A stretch of DNA of 64,000 nt from Membranipora membranacea (GCA_914767715.1 OU612065.1:22382001-22446000), one strand, 5' to 3'; counted from the stretch's first letter, positions 25,729 to 38,311 are shown. Numbers and translations are program-made. The notes: a model not told the origin generated them from the sequence alone.

Positions 25729-28700
25729 TTAGCATAGCAATGTTGAAGTTGAAGACACTTGTTTGGATGCAGATGATCCTGTACTTGCCGCAAGTTTGTT
25801 TCGACTTGACTTTGGGAAGGGATCAACGTACAAACCACCTGAAAAAGAACAAAAGCTGTTATGGAATTGTTTTTTTATGCACATCATCCAATCAGATTGA
25901 GGAGCTCACGGATCCTCCCTCATAGTGCCTAGAGTTTATTTTAAGGTGTAATCTAGAAGTAACACTCGTAAAAATCTGTAGCTCAGTGGGAATGTCGAAA
26001 TTTTTTCGAAAAACACACTAATTTCACTAAGATGCTCAACTCGCTGAGATAAACACTTTGGCGTTTTTAACACCATTTTTGGTGATTGAATCGTTCGTAT
26101 CCGACCGACGGTTCAAAAGTTAACGTCATTATATCAAGTTTGGTGAGCCCCCAACTCTTGCTCTGTGATTGATACCCAATGCGTGAAATTGCACAGAATT
26201 TCCATCACTATCACAATATTATTGTCATCGAAGAGTGTGGTGTCAGTCAACATCTCTGGTTACATTTGTGGCGAATGATGAATAATATTACCACAACGAA
26301 TATACATGCATCACACATGCACACATAGGTTATGCATGCACATATTATTTGAATGTAATTTTGTTAGAATTTTGGAGATTATGGTTCTACCATTTATATC
26401 AAGGCAAAACACTTACGTTGAAACATTTGAGACCCAAGATCATTGCAGAGATTAAGGAAGACTTGGGGTTTATTCTGAAGCTGATCTTCTGAGTATTTGG
26501 TCTTTGTCTGGGCGTCAAGGATCGTTTCAGGTTGGAAGACAACTCTCCTTTCTCTTTTAAAGGCATCAGAATCACTGAATGCAGATATGGGTACATTCTT
26601 ATGTGTTGCCAAGTATTTTGGGGCAGCATGTCGATGTGGAAGTTTTGTAATAGGGTCCCGAGGATAGCAGTCTTGTAGATCTTTCTGATAGTTTCCAAGA
26701 AGTTGGCACTGTGGGGTGAAGTTCCAGTTTTCCTCTACATAATGGCTTTTAGCCATAATCGAGGCCCTCTTCTCATCACTCATTACAAGTTTGTCAATGG
26801 TAGGAGGTCTGGGTTTTTCGTATATTGCATAATACTCTGTACTCACAGGGAAAGAGTCCATTGTTCGTTGTTTAGATGGGGGAGTAAGTTTGGGTTGGTG
26901 ACTGACAATTTTCCCCTTTCCTGCAAGCTTTGCATCTGACACAGTGTTGGGTTGATAGAGTCCGCTTGATCTTGTTGATCCTTTTGATGATGGCTCAGAT
27001 TTTTTTCCGGACTTAACTCGGCCTGGAGAAAAAGAATTTTTCATGTTAGAAATTAATTGATTCAAAGACTTCGTAGAACCTGACCATATTTGGATTTTGA
27101 GTCGTCTTTCTTTTTTGCATGAGGAGATAATGCCATCAACTTTGTTCAAGGTGTAAGTCACTTTTACCTCTACTCGAGTGGTCTACATGGCTATATGGTC
27201 ACACAAGTAATGCGTTCTTTATAATCCCTTATTCACATAAAAAAACACAATTTGAACTTTATCAAACAATTTAAACAAAATATTTAAAAACAGACACCTT
27301 ACATAATCAAAGTGTCGGAACACCACTGTTATTCAAACTCGAAACTTTCTTTCCTACCTTCTGCGTCTGCATGTAGATCCTTACTGCTCAGCCAGGACTT
27401 GTACGCGTCAGCACCATAGAACTGTTTGCCAGCTCGCTGGTCCTCTAAAGTTGACAGACTGTTGAGCTCATCAATCATCTTAGTCTTTTTTATTTTCTTC
27501 AATTCTTTTGCGACCTCATCTTTCTCTTGGTGCCACTGCTCAGTAGCTAATATTCTATATGAGAAATTCAAAAATTTGATATAATATTAAGTTGACAGAG
27601 GAGAACAGGTAGATGTCGGTATATGATTTTTACCTGAGCTTGCCACAGCACATGTTTGGGATCACACTCATGGGCGTCAGAAGGATTGACCATGGGGTGC
27701 TCCTTTTAGCTGTGGAGTAGTTAGTGGCATGTGTAAGCGGGGAGGGTACGGGAGGGGCGCCCAAGCGCCCTCCTGCCGACGGAAATTTTTTGAAATTCGA
27801 GACCCAAAAAAAGACATTCTGGTACATACCAGCCAACTTTTATGGATGAGCAACACCAAGCATGATACCAAAAATATTTAACAGCAACAGCCTCTTGCCC
27901 GGGCCCCGATTGAAAGTTTTAGCGATAAAAGAAAACATTGAGTTCCAATTGTTGAAAAAGAAAAAAATTTTAAACCTCCCAAGGTGTGCTCACTTGAGCA
28001 CCCTGAGCACCCCTTCTGACGCCCATGATCACACTGACATCGTGACTACACTATTACCATCTGTATCTCTGGTCGTTAAAGTCAATTTAGTACAAGTACA
28101 TAGCATGTACCCGCCCCTAATTAGTAAAGTTGAACTCAGGTTGTCACACCAAATTCCTTGCGATGGTACTCGTGCTAAATGAATTAGTTCATTCTCTATC
28201 AATCAGAGATATACATGCAGTAGTATATCACATGATCAATGTGGTCTGGAATGGTAATGCTATAAAAGGATGTGGTGGTCAATCAAAACTAGGGCATACT
28301 GCTAGTTTTGCAGTTTTATAAATGTGTATTGGTGGACTGACTTACCGAGCACATTGTCTATGGCCCCAAAGCTTTGCAAGGTCAAGTGGTGTATGACCTC
28401 TGTAATCCTTCACATAGATCTTGGCATTTCTGTCGATCAAAGCTTTCAGACACTGGATGTGTCCTTCTGATGCAGCTTGATGCATTGGAGTAATACCGTC
28501 ATCGTTGGCACTGAAATTAGAAAATGACAAAATGTTAGACGTAAGAACACCAGTGCGCAGTTGTAGACATACATATGTGCGGAAATCTTATATTGTCGTG
28601 CCGTAGCGAATCTCAGTGTTCGGTGTTTTAAAAGACCAACCAAAGGCAAATTAACATGAAGAAGATAGGGCCCAAATTTGGTCTGTACTTCCCCAGATAT

Positions 28701-29440
28701 ACATTCCTTTGCTTATTCATAAAATGTGTGTCGCAGGAAAACTACTTACACAGAAAAATCAGCGCCTTTGCTGAGCAGATATTGGAGTACAGCAAATGAG
28801 TTTTTACCAGTCTGATTACTGATAGACAGATGTATAGGTCGCCACCCAGTCGAGCTAGGTAAGTTAACTTCGTGTTTGAATTTCTCAATCAGTAGCTTCA
28901 CACAGGCAAGACGCCCATGGAGGGATGCAAGGTGTAACGCTGCTAGACCCTGGATAAAAGAGGAGAAATAATCTTATTTTCTGACATGCTTTATAAGCAG
29001 GAATGTCCCCATGTGGGATGCTGTATCATATATAACTGTTTTTCTATTATCTCGCCGCACAAACATAAGGGGTTAAAAGGTAGAAGAAAAAAAAAGCTAG
29101 GTATGTCTATGGTACAGGCTTCAAGCATGATGAGTGAAGCTGGGTGGGAGGACTACCTACCTAGGAAGCCACCCATGCTTTGATGTGTCTCCTGTGACAC
29201 ATCATCTAAATTCAATGAATAAACATAATACCTCTTTAGTATACCATTATCATTTGACATTTAATTAATTTTACTTACATTCTTATCAAAATTGATTTGC
29301 TTTGAGTGTTTTACACTTTGTCTCAACCACTCCTCATCTCCTATAGCTGCTGCCATAAACTCATCCTCACTATTCCTCTCTCTAAGACTAGCACTGGTCT
29401 TTGTGGTAAGTCTGCTTTTAGTTGTTCCTTCCACACTCAT
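25729..29440 (-). CDS. ANKRD53: Ankyrin repeat domain protein, ANKRD53-like
   Basis: Exons on the reverse strand: 29440-29279, 28949-28750, 28510-28346, 27554-27358, 27022-26417 and 25838-25729 (TAA). All phases match, giving 479 aa; human ANKRD53 is about 530 aa. The N-terminus has AAAIGDEEWLRQS, then ankyrin repeats GLAALHLASLHGRLACVKLL, GWRPIHLSISN, GITPMHQAASEGHIQCLKAL and GHTPLDLAKLWGHRQCAR. The helical region that follows (TEQWHQEKDEVAKELKKIK) matches the arrangement of ANKRD53. The C-terminal 200 residues are basic and proline-rich (PPSKQRTMDSF, EKPRPPTIDKL) and end in a Ser/Thr tail. Vertebrate ANKRD53 acts at the mitotic spindle; the same role here is inference. The start is the first ATG of the exon, with a likely promoter shared with TRIAP1. 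Intron 3 carries a 361-bp MITE. Confidence 0.88.
27668..28028. mobile_element. MITE-like DNA transposon, 361 bp, 17-bp TIRs
   Basis: Perfect terminal inverted repeats: TCATGGGCGTCAGAAGG at the left (27668-27684) and its complement at the right (28012-28028). The direct repeat TCACAC flanks both ends (27662-27667 and 28029-28034), fitting a target-site duplication. There is no transposase frame. It sits in an intron of the ANKRD53-like gene. Confidence 0.88.
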
Positions 29441-30265
29441 TTTGGATTCAGAGCCTTATTTACTATCTCAAAGTCAATACATATATCCAAGTGAGTTTTA
29501 CCACAGAGCTCAGGAGTAGTTTTTTATTTCATCCCTTCAACTCACTCGAATCTTAGCAATGAAGGAAAAGTTATCTTAATTGAAAAGACAGAAAATAATG
29601 CTAACATCAATCATTTAGAGTCATGAAGAAATCTATTCATTGCTCATGTTATTGTACTCCGCAATATATATTCACTTCAATCTGCCACTGGGCACCTGAA
29701 ATTTACTGGTTGCTATGTGTATCTAAGGAAATAACTTGATTTTAGTGAGTCAAATTGCTAGCCATTCTACTTCATTGCAGCATCAAGAATTATCAGATCA
29801 GTGTGTAGTACTTTCTTCTGTATAGGTGCAAGGAATTAGCTAACTCCTGGGTGGGTACACCAAGTGAGCTATCTTTACCAACTTTCCCTAACACACATAT
29901 GACATGAAACTGATTATATTAATGTTGGTGAACACACTGAATATCATTCTTCTCATAATGAAATCAGGCATCATCATCATGCATTTATTTTGCCATAACC
30001 CAATCCAATGTATCTTGATACTGGAAATTGGGGCCCATGATAAGGCGGTATGCTTTTATCCATAGAAATAGAGCCATATTGATTTCTATGCTATGATCAG
30101 TATCGTTAAACATGAAACTACTTTTGTGTATGTATGTTGTGTTACAAACTTTGTTTCAAAGCTTTATGTGAGGGTTATGAATAATAATGATTTGTGGATG
30201 CACCAAGGCTGTCCAATGCATGCAAGTCTGTAATATCTTGGCCATGCAAACTGCTTTCTTTGTAG
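29441..30265. promoter_or_regulatory. Shared upstream region of divergent ANKRD53-like and TRIAP1 genes
   Basis: The two start codons point away from each other, so this 0.8-kb stretch should hold both promoters and the first, noncoding TRIAP1 exon. I see no clear TATA box or CpG-rich core. Confidence 0.4.
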
Positions 30266-30553
30266 ACAAATTATTCAGATTCAACAACCATGGATAGTAT
30301 CGGAGAAGAATGTAAAGAGCTAAAGAAAAAGTACGATGAATGCTTCAATGAATGGTTCGGAGAATATCTGAAGGGAAAGACAACCGATACGTGCCATGTA
30401 CTATTCCGTGAATATCGCGCTTGTGTACATAAAGTTCTGGAGACTAAAGGAATTGATGTTAATGAGGCCTATGCTAAGGTTTTAGGGACCAGTGCTGAAC
30501 AAACTGTACCTGAGAAGAAATCAGCAACATCTACCAAATCAGACGCAAAGTGA
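30266..30553 (+). CDS. TRIAP1: TRIAP1 / Mdm35-like twin CX9C protein
   Basis: ATG at 30290, TGA at 30551-30553, 87 aa in one coding exon. The exon begins at 30266 after a good acceptor (TTTCTTTGTAG), so a 5' UTR exon lies upstream. The twin CX9C signature is exact: Cys8-X9-Cys18 and Cys35-X9-Cys45. The start ([19 protein letters not shown]) and the following [10 protein letters not shown] are typical of TRIAP1/Mdm35. The family is imported by the Mia40 pathway into the mitochondrial intermembrane space, where it partners PRELI-type proteins for phosphatidic-acid transfer. The lysine/serine-rich tail after residue 70 is longer than the core requires. It is convergent with CIAO2A. Confidence 0.95.
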   Translation, partial: TNYSDSTTMDSIGEECKELKKKYDECFNEWFGEYLKGKTTDTCHVLFREYRACVHKVLETKGIDVNEAYAKVLGTSAEQTVPEKKSATSTKSDAK

Positions 30554-31493
30554 TGATCAAATTAGAACTTCCATTTTTTTCTCAATTAATCTCAATATTT
30601 TTTACTGATCTTGTCACACTGTCCATGGTGCTTTCTCAATATGAACCATATTGTGTAGCAATAGCATAACATTACACCATAACAATACCCAAAGCACCCA
30701 TCTTGTCTTGTAAAGAATTTGTTGAGACCTCACGTGTTTTAGCCGTTTCAGTCTGTTTGCCAACATAGGTTTGTGATCAATAGTGAGCTTTCCAAAAGAC
30801 GTATGTGTTTCTGAAACCTCACGCGAATAATTAGACAGCGGCACGAGTCAGCTCAACCATTTTTGGTAGACCCCGATATTTTTTCAAGTTTCGTGCCAAA
30901 GATATTAGTTTTCCGGACTCAGAATCGTATTTAACCGAAGTATGTGAGGCAATAATATGATTACCATGCAATAAGATAACTGGTTTCCACTCAGATACAC
31001 CGAAGCATGAGTAATATTTTCACTTTTGACTATCAAATATGAAATTTATTAGGAAATGTACTGGTAATTTGGCAGCTTATGAATTATTTGAAATATATGT
31101 TCTATAGGTCACAAGTATTATGAGTATATCCTTACAAAATAATCAGTCAGTTTGAGTGAGAAAAAAGAAGATCTTATAGGCATCTTTTATGTAAGCTTAT
31201 AGTTACGCTCATGTGCAGCCAAAAAATTAAGAGAAACCTGCAGGTATAAATGGTCTCTGTCAGGTTGTTTGAAGTAGTTTATCAAAGCAGTCCCAAAATC
31301 CCGATTCTCAGACTATGGCTCCGTCTTATGCAATGCATGCTAGACTCGTATCGAAGCACCTGGTAAAGTTACTAAGTAGATATCTAGAGCTTTAGGCCTA
31401 TATCTTGATGGAGTTATGAAGTATGCCAGCATATTTCACAGTACACCATATCGGAGTATTACCTGAGCCAGACTGTTCCGTGAGCTCATAGTG
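30554..31493. other. 3' region between convergent TRIAP1 and CIAO2A
   Basis: A reverse-strand AATAAA at 31045-31050 is a likely CIAO2A poly(A) signal. No AATAAA is seen shortly after TRIAP1. No other gene is visible. Confidence 0.5.
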
Positions 31494-33257
31494 CTATCTT
31501 TCTTCTATACATGCATCTATCAACTCAAGCAGATTAGGATTCTCCATCGCAGCAGCAACTCTCTCCTTATCATTGATCTGTTTGTTCACTGGTAATAAAA
31601 ATAACCAAGTTAGTTGAACATGCCGGTATGGGAAGGCTCTTGTAAATGCCTTTGTTAGCAGCCAAAAACTAGGACTTTTCAGACTGTAAGCGGAGAGTTT
31701 GGGACACAACTCCCTGCTGCTAGATTCCGCATGTATGGAGTTTGTGTTCCAACTCAATGTGGCATAAAAATAAAAATTTGATTATCCCAAGTTGTGTTCT
31801 CATTTGGAATGAGGGAATAACTCCCAGTATATTTTTGTAACATTCAGATGAGAGAATATGTATCATATTTATTTATATTGCAATGTACTCACCATCCTCT
31901 TCTGATGCATGTGAACCTTCCTTCACAAATATATTAATCTTAGTCCTATAAGGAAGTGTCCGTTTGAGCTTTTCCCTTATGCACAAGCCAATCAGAGAAG
32001 CCAAGCTGCAGTGTGGCACAGTTGGCACAAACGTCACTGAAAATATACAAGCTCAATTAATTTAAGTTAATTATTTTCACATGGGACAGATGTACCCCTG
32101 CTGAGCAGATCAATGATGTAAATGCATCTTGTGTGCAGCATGTTGACTTTAAAATTTCCAACCTCTTGGTTTAAAGGGCAACCAAGGTTTCAAACAACTT
32201 CTCATTGATGGCCATTGATTAATAGCAGATTGCACCTTCTGCGTGGGGAAAAAGACAAAATATAATTCGGATGATTATTCAGCCAGAATTATTGTGAAAC
32301 ATTTCTTCCATCAGGTACTCAAACTCAGCTAAAAGAGAATACCACATAGCAGTTTCCTGTTCCTGTTATTATTTAGCCTGTGCGCTATAATTATTACAGC
32401 AAAGTCTTGGAAGCTCCCCTAAACTGAAGCTTAGAGTCAGCAACTACTTTGAGTTTTGCATCGCGTAATGCACAAAGCTGATGCTGCCCAGCACATTATT
32501 TGCTACCCATTAATGCATTGCTGCGAAACCTTGGTTGCCCTTTGAAGACTGAATAGTTCTGCAGTTTTGCTTATTCTTTCCCTAAACATAACATCTACAC
32601 TGCAAAAGCCGCCCAATTGGATTAATGACCTAGCCATTAGACATCAGAAAAGAACGTTTGTAAAAATTCCAACTTTTTCCTTCAGCTTCTTACTGCACAA
32701 TTGAGTAATGTTCAGATAAGCGTAATCAAGTCTAACGAATGTCAGCGTTCAGCACTGTCATGGTTATCAAGTTGATAATGTATTCGAAGTATGATTTTGT
32801 TGCAAGCTTTACCTGTGGTGTTAAGCAATGTATCAGATAACTTCTCAGCTTGAACGCTTTCCTCAGTCAGCACCTCCAGCTCTTCCAGAGTCTGCGGCTT
32901 CTCGGGATCTTTGATATCCTTGATAATGTCTTCATAAATAGAGGAGACAGACAGTAATAAAAAAAGTCCTCGCACATAGGGCCTTACCAAGTCATTGTAA
33001 AAGAGTTTGAGGAAAGACCCTTATGAATACAGAGCAGTTTTATGATTTCTATGCATTATCAAAACTGTCTCTGAGAATGATCACAAAGCGAGATGACAGC
33101 AACTCTGCAATGGTAATGGTAAGCTGAGGTTTGGCAAAAGCAGAAATCTGGCTTAGTGCAAGATAATAGAAGAAAAAAAAAACTCACCAAATATATCTAA
33201 TGCGATGTCCTCCTCAGGTTTATCATCAACACTGCAGAATTGAGTGAAGTTTGCCAT
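31494..33257 (-). CDS. CIAO2A: Cytosolic iron-sulfur assembly component 2A (MIP18 family)
   Basis: Exons on the reverse strand: 33257-33188, 32929-32813, 32036-31893 and 31588-31494 (TAG), giving 141 aa in perfect phase. It belongs to the FAM96/MIP18 family, which targets Fe-S clusters to client proteins with CIAO1. Conserved blocks: [20 protein letters not shown], then [19 protein letters not shown] with the family's reactive cysteine at Cys72, then [20 protein letters not shown] and the end [16 protein letters not shown]. The EKP in the first block and [15 protein letters not shown] point to the 2A rather than the 2B paralogue. Human CIAO2A is about 160 aa; the shorter N-terminus here lacks an extra leader. 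The start is the only in-frame ATG of exon 1. Confidence 0.95.
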
Positions 33258-33599
33258 ACTTTAACAGGGTGACATGTAATTGAGGGTTTTTGGGTTCATC
33301 ATACGATTTTCTCATTTCATGTTACCAATACTTATCTCTGTAAAAAGAAGTGGTAATGTTTAAGCATGAATTAGCCTACTGTACCATGACATGATTGACC
33401 AGTAAGAAAAAATCAATATTGCTCTGGTAAAACAAGTATAACAAAATACCAGACCAATAGCCCACATACGATAGAAAAGCTACAGCAACCTTCATTTTTT
33501 CTTGGAAGTAGGTTGATAAGAATTAAATTACATATTGTATTAAATAGTACAACATGGAAAAAGAGCTATGACAGTTTATGGTATGAACTGTCCTGGTTG

Positions 33600-33716
33600 G
33601 GTATACCCACAGGTCTACTCCAAAACCTGGGATTTTGACAATGTTTAAATGCCCTCAAGGGGGGCAGTCAAATATTGCCAAAATCCCAGGTTTTGGAGTA
33701 GACCTGTGGGTATACC
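33600..33716. repeat. Long hairpin 1, 43-bp arms
   Basis: Arms 33600-33642 and 33674-33716 are complementary at 42 of 43 positions, with a 31-nt loop. It lies 340 bp upstream of the CIAO2A start codon. Confidence 0.95.
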
Positions 33717-33739
33717 TCCCCCCTCACAGCGTACCCTAG

Positions 33740-33867
33740 CCCCTGGGACTTACAATACATACTTTGACAATGTCCAGTATCAACCACCGAAAGAAACACC
33801 AAACTATTGGTGTTTTTTGGTGGTTGATACTGGACATTGGCAAAGTATGTATTGTAAGTCCCAGGGG
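33740..33867. repeat. Long hairpin 2, about 62-bp arms
   Basis: Arms 33740-33802 and 33807-33867 are complementary except for one substitution and a 2-nt gap, with a 4-nt loop. It begins 23 bp after hairpin 1, so the two form a double hairpin. Confidence 0.95.
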
Positions 33868-35863
33868 CCCATATCATTTTTATATTTATAAATTTTTAGA
33901 TATAACATTATTTTGGTAATTTTAGTTTTGTATGGATTATCTGGCAGAGTGAAAATAAACATGTACAAGCCTAGGATGCACAGGGAATTGGAACAGGATA
34001 GGGAAGAGATGCAATTTGCCTGTGGTTATAATAATTATGGATTCAGGAAGAGAAGAGCCTTACCACTATAGGAAGTCAATGTTGCTCAATGCTCTGCAAT
34101 GATAATTTTCATTTTCACTTACTCCTCTTCTTATGACCTAACTTGTTGAACTGTTCTATATTTTTTCAACGATATCTCTTCACCATGTGTTTTACCTGCA
34201 ATATGTGTAACTGCAATGTGTATAGTTTCAAGGCTGAACAAAGGTCAATGAATCATGTCTTTGTGTTGTTATGCTGCAGGTCAATATTTGTATATAAGGA
34301 TATATTCATTTTGAATGTATGTGCCTGTGTACGCTGAACTGTGAAACCGGGAAATTTTGAAATTAAAAAAAACAGTAGTTTTAATCAATATTATTCCTTG
34401 TAGTCCTACAATACCTCTCAAGCTTGTAACATAGGTTTATCAGAATCACGGGTGTCTCACCACAATCAATTGAATTGTAGATAAGAACATGGTGATTTAC
34501 AATCGCTATATGCACTTGATCAGATAACTTAAGGAATAACTTCTTAGATTATCATAGATAAATTTATACTATTAAACATTAAGCCAATGTCTGCAGTAAT
34601 TTATTATTTTTTCTAAACACCTACTCGTCAGTTATATCTACAGACAAGGAGCGGTGATGAACTAATACGATCACCGTTCCATATATATATATATAGTGCT
34701 CGCCACCAAACGGGTGAATTGGAATACACTGGAAGTGACGTGTAGTGTAAGTGTAGATAAGATGGCTTTGTTCATAAACCAGGGTACCTGTCAAACATGA
34801 CCAGAGGAGAGAGTGAGACTCAGGGCCAGGGTAGGAAAGATTTTTTTGTGTGGTTAGACTTAGAGTTGGAGGAGACCCTATGGCTTTGAAATTTGGCCAT
34901 GATTGATTTAAGTGCAGTTATAGAAAAGGGTCAGTGTACATGAGCCAAGGATAAACTCCTTGCATGAGCAGTGCCTCTAGATCAACTTTTCGGTGCCAAG
35001 GATGATGGTGGTAATGCCAACGACAAAAGAAAAGCAAGTCAAACAACATAGATAGTGATTTGCGTTGCATTGATTGTCAGAGATCCAGGTTTTGGAGTAG
35101 GCCAGCTCTGCAAGGAGATCTCCTAGCTGGAGATTTATTAGACGTTATTAGACTTCAAGGTTCTTTCCTTTGACAATTTAATGACCCTTGATGGTGTAAT
35201 ATTAATGACACTAGAACCAATGAACTCCCTCTTCCTTGCTAGAACAGGCCAGCTACTACGTAGAATTTTTTGCAGTTCATTTTTAGTTCCTTACCTGACA
35301 GAAATTGGCCACATGTACCAGACATATTTGACTGAGGTATATGTGTGAGCTAACTAGGTGCTCAACCAAATACCACACATAAGAAGTTCAATCACTAAAA
35401 TTACGGGCAGGGAGTGTAATGCATGGATGGGGGTATGAACAATGTTGGCACAGTGTCACAAATTTACACTAACCCTCCCATATTCTATAGCTCTGCCCTA
35501 ATGAGACTTCATTTCCCAACATACCTCTCTTACTTCTAGTATACAGCAGTGTTCATGCACTGACTAATGGAATGAACTTTATTCATAGGGTTGAGGATGT
35601 CATATCGAAAAGCCACTACTGTTTACCAACTTACTGTAGGGCCTTTGTTATGAAGCAACTACTGTTTACCAACTAACTGTAGGGCCTTTGTTATGAAGCA
35701 GGAAATTTTTTTTACACAATCAGGCCATCCCATACTTGCAGAGCAACATTGGGTAAGCAAAGTATGACCTGAAAAGCAAAAATACTTAATTAGACAACAG
35801 TGGACTCACAAATTAACCTATTACCAGATCAAACTTGTACTTTGTAGCAGTTTTATCATAGAC
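33868..35863. other. Region between CIAO2A and the coiled-coil gene
   Basis: It probably holds the two divergent promoters. It contains a (TA)n tract near 34681 and the tandem repeat at 35615-35700. No gene recognised. Confidence 0.4.
35615..35700. repeat. 43-bp tandem duplication
   Basis: Units 35615-35657 and 35658-35700 differ at one position. They lie about 160 bp upstream of the coiled-coil gene start codon. Confidence 0.95.
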
Positions 35864-37945
35864 ATGGATGCTCTATGGAAGAGGATTTCTCAACATAAGC
35901 CAAAAGATACCCAGTCGGAAGAAAAAATTTACAGTACAAAGTCTGAGATAATAAAACTAGTCAGCAAAGATGATGGTGCGTAGCAATGCCTTATATCAAG
36001 CTTAATTTTCAGAATAATTCTTAGTAACTCTCCATAATTTGAGGTCACTCTTGTGTAGTTCGGTTACTATATCAATTTACGTAACATTAGGTTTTATTTT
36101 TCTCCCCTTTTCTCTCCAGTTGTGCTAGGATTATATAATCAGCAGGTTAGATTAGGAGTAAAAGTGTACTAAATATAAAGTTTGTTGTGGCAGTAAAACT
36201 TCATCCCTGTGTATAGCTTCAACAACTATTATGCTCTTTCTATATATTTCTATCGGATATACACATCCTAATTATTGTCAGTGCACATTTTCCCTATATA
36301 TTTTTTTTCTGTTATTTAGTTGAGTTGAATGATGTCACAACAACTCCTGTTTTCTGTTCAAAATAATGTTCATTGATTGATTTTTATTTTTCAGCATTGC
36401 GACTTCGAGCCACAGAAAGATTGCGTGTTGCTAAGGACGAATATGAGAGAAAACTTATCAAAGATACAAAAGCAACACAATCAATAAAAGCTCTTGAGTA
36501 TGTATCAATACTGATAATTTCACTTAGAGGTCAAATGTAGTAGAAAAAATTGAATTGTCTATCACAGAGCAGACCACAACGCTTACAAATTAGTCCCATG
36601 TAACCTTCTTGGATAACCTCAATAAAATGATATTCAGCACACTATTGATTAAATATAGTGTTATAAAAGACTACCCAAAGACCAATGCATGTTATAGTCA
36701 GCCAGTTACTTATGATAAAGTTTTGTCAGATTTGCATTGTAAAAATATTCAATGCTCTTCTTGGCATCAGTTGTTGATGGTGGTAGGCTTTAATAAGCGT
36801 TTTCATAATTGTTCTCTCAATACTGCGATATAATGTATAAACTGAACAATACTAGTCTGAGCCCACCAGACTTTGTCCCCCCCTCCCCGGCAATACTTGT
36901 CTTCTGGCAGTAGATCTTATACTTGTTCAACTTCAATATTCGATCAAAATATCTCTGAACTCTCAACAATTTTTATAGAATGGAACTGCAGCTGCTGCGA
37001 CGTGGAACCAACCTGAAGTTCACAGGTCCGAACTCCGGAGGTGAGTAACTTAGCTTCACTAATAGACAGTTTTCTAAGCTCTTATTTATGCCTCAATTCC
37101 CAGTTTTTCTCTCTCCAGTTCGGTACTTTTAACCCACGCCGCATAGGAAAAACCTGCTGAAAGAGGGTTACCTTGAAAATTGCTTATGTTAGGATAAAAA
37201 TGAGTTTTGATTAGAGTCTGCACCATTGAAAACCCTGTGAGACAGGGTTTCCAAATCATTGGAGGCTTGAATGTTGTTAAATCTTAATTTTAGTGACGAA
37301 ACTCATGAAAAATTCTGCCAAATTGTCTGCAAAACAGGCAGAAAATGCTATAATTGACCACAGCCAGCCCTTAAAAGCGTTCGGGATGGCGATCGCGGTC
37401 ATTAAGGCGGCCGTTATTTCCCAAACTATGTCCATATGAGTTTTCAATGCTGCAGATTCTGAATCAAAAATAATTTTTATCCTATTATAAGCGGTTATCA
37501 TGATAACCCTCTTTTCAGCACGTTTTTCCTATGCAGCGTGGGTTTAAAGTACCAAACTGGAGAGAGGACAACTCCGAATTGAGGCCTAATTCAGAGCTCA
37601 GAAAACTGTCTACTGATAAAAGCATTATATCCAAGTATATCAGTATATATAGATGGCTCTATCCAGATAAAAATGTGGTCAACATCAAACACAGAAAATG
37701 CTTTCATTCATGTCGAACTTGGTAACCAAGTGGTGTGCTCAAGGCCCTAGGCCAACAGCGTGTCTACTTAGAGCAAGGATTTACTATCTAATGACACAGT
37801 GGTTTCAATTGTAGTTCTCCTTCATCACGGTAAACCAAAGCAATTTGTTGTGCCAAGTAAAGGCAACAAGTTTCAGACTATAAATGACTTATGGGACATC
37901 CTCAACCAATCTTTTATCGACCGATCAAACCTGATGCTAAACTGA
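35864..37945 (+). CDS. Unidentified 135-aa coiled-coil protein
   Basis: Exons 35864-35975, 36395-36497, 36979-37040 and 37815-37945 (TGA) join in perfect phase, giving 135 aa. The N-terminus (MDALWKRISQHKPKD) is basic. A heptad-like helical segment, about residues 38-82 (RATERLRVAKDEYERKL through KALEMELQLLRRG), should form a coiled coil. The C-terminal part (FVVPSKGNKFQTINDLWDIL) looks like a small folded end. There is no signal peptide or membrane span. I do not recognise the family. Intron 3 contains a 546-bp foldback MITE inserted 24 bp after the donor. AATAAA at 38302-38307 is a likely poly(A) signal, which would make the transcript overlap the 3' end of EME1. Confidence 0.75.
37065..37610. 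mobile_element. Foldback MITE, copy 1
   Basis: Ends GACAGTTTTC and GAAAACTGTC, flanked by TA on both sides (37063-37064, 37611-37612), as expected of a Tc1/mariner-type TA duplication. Long subterminal inverted repeats include CCTATGC.GCGTGGGTT and CTGGAGAGAGGAC. The centre holds a GC-richer insert (about 37370-37430) absent from copy 2. No transposase. Confidence 0.88.
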
Positions 37946-38045
37946 GATCTGAAAGGTAAGAAGTAGCTCAGGTGTAGAACAAACTCATTGTTAAGCCCCT
38001 CCCCTCAGTGTAAAATATTTATAATGGTAATGGTATTATATTCAA

Positions 38046-38051
38046 TTTATT
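38046..38051 (-). promoter_or_regulatory. Candidate EME1 poly(A) signal
   Basis: AATAAA on the reverse strand, 260 bp past the EME1 stop. It lies within the 3' UTR of the convergent coiled-coil gene, whose own signal at 38302-38307 lies a few bases past the EME1 stop codon. Confidence 0.4.
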
Positions 38052-38311
38052 TTTAATCATCAAGGGACAATAATATTATAGTTGCAATCAATGGTGTTAT
38101 TTGTTTGTACATTTCAAACTAATGTACCGCTATATTTGGAAATATTTTTATATGCTTTATAGTTCTAAATGTAATCAGGTTTCGATGCAAAAATCCCTGA
38201 TAATAATTTTATAAATGCAAAAGAAGCACCAATTCTGTGGATTGTCATAAAAATAGAATCATCTAGCTGTTCATGAATTCATCTCAATGTATTTGTTAGT
38301 AAATAAATTAG

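Noticed and set aside
27662-28182. Open frames on both strands around 27.6-28.2 kb
   Set aside because: They lie across the MITE and its inverted termini; no family resemblance.
31463-31489. ATG four bases after the CIAO2A stop, nine codons to a GTAATA donor, as a possible second cistron
   Set aside because: The ANKRD53-like gene has its own ATG at 29440 in a well-matched exon, and its upstream acceptor is weak and meets a stop codon, so no in-frame join exists.
35401-35860. CRISPR-like or satellite array near the tandem repeats
   Set aside because: Only two 43-bp units, no spacers; a eukaryotic genome.
37277-37501. 74-codon hydrophobic reverse-strand frame
   Set aside because: Entirely within foldback MITE copy 1; frame broken in copy 2.
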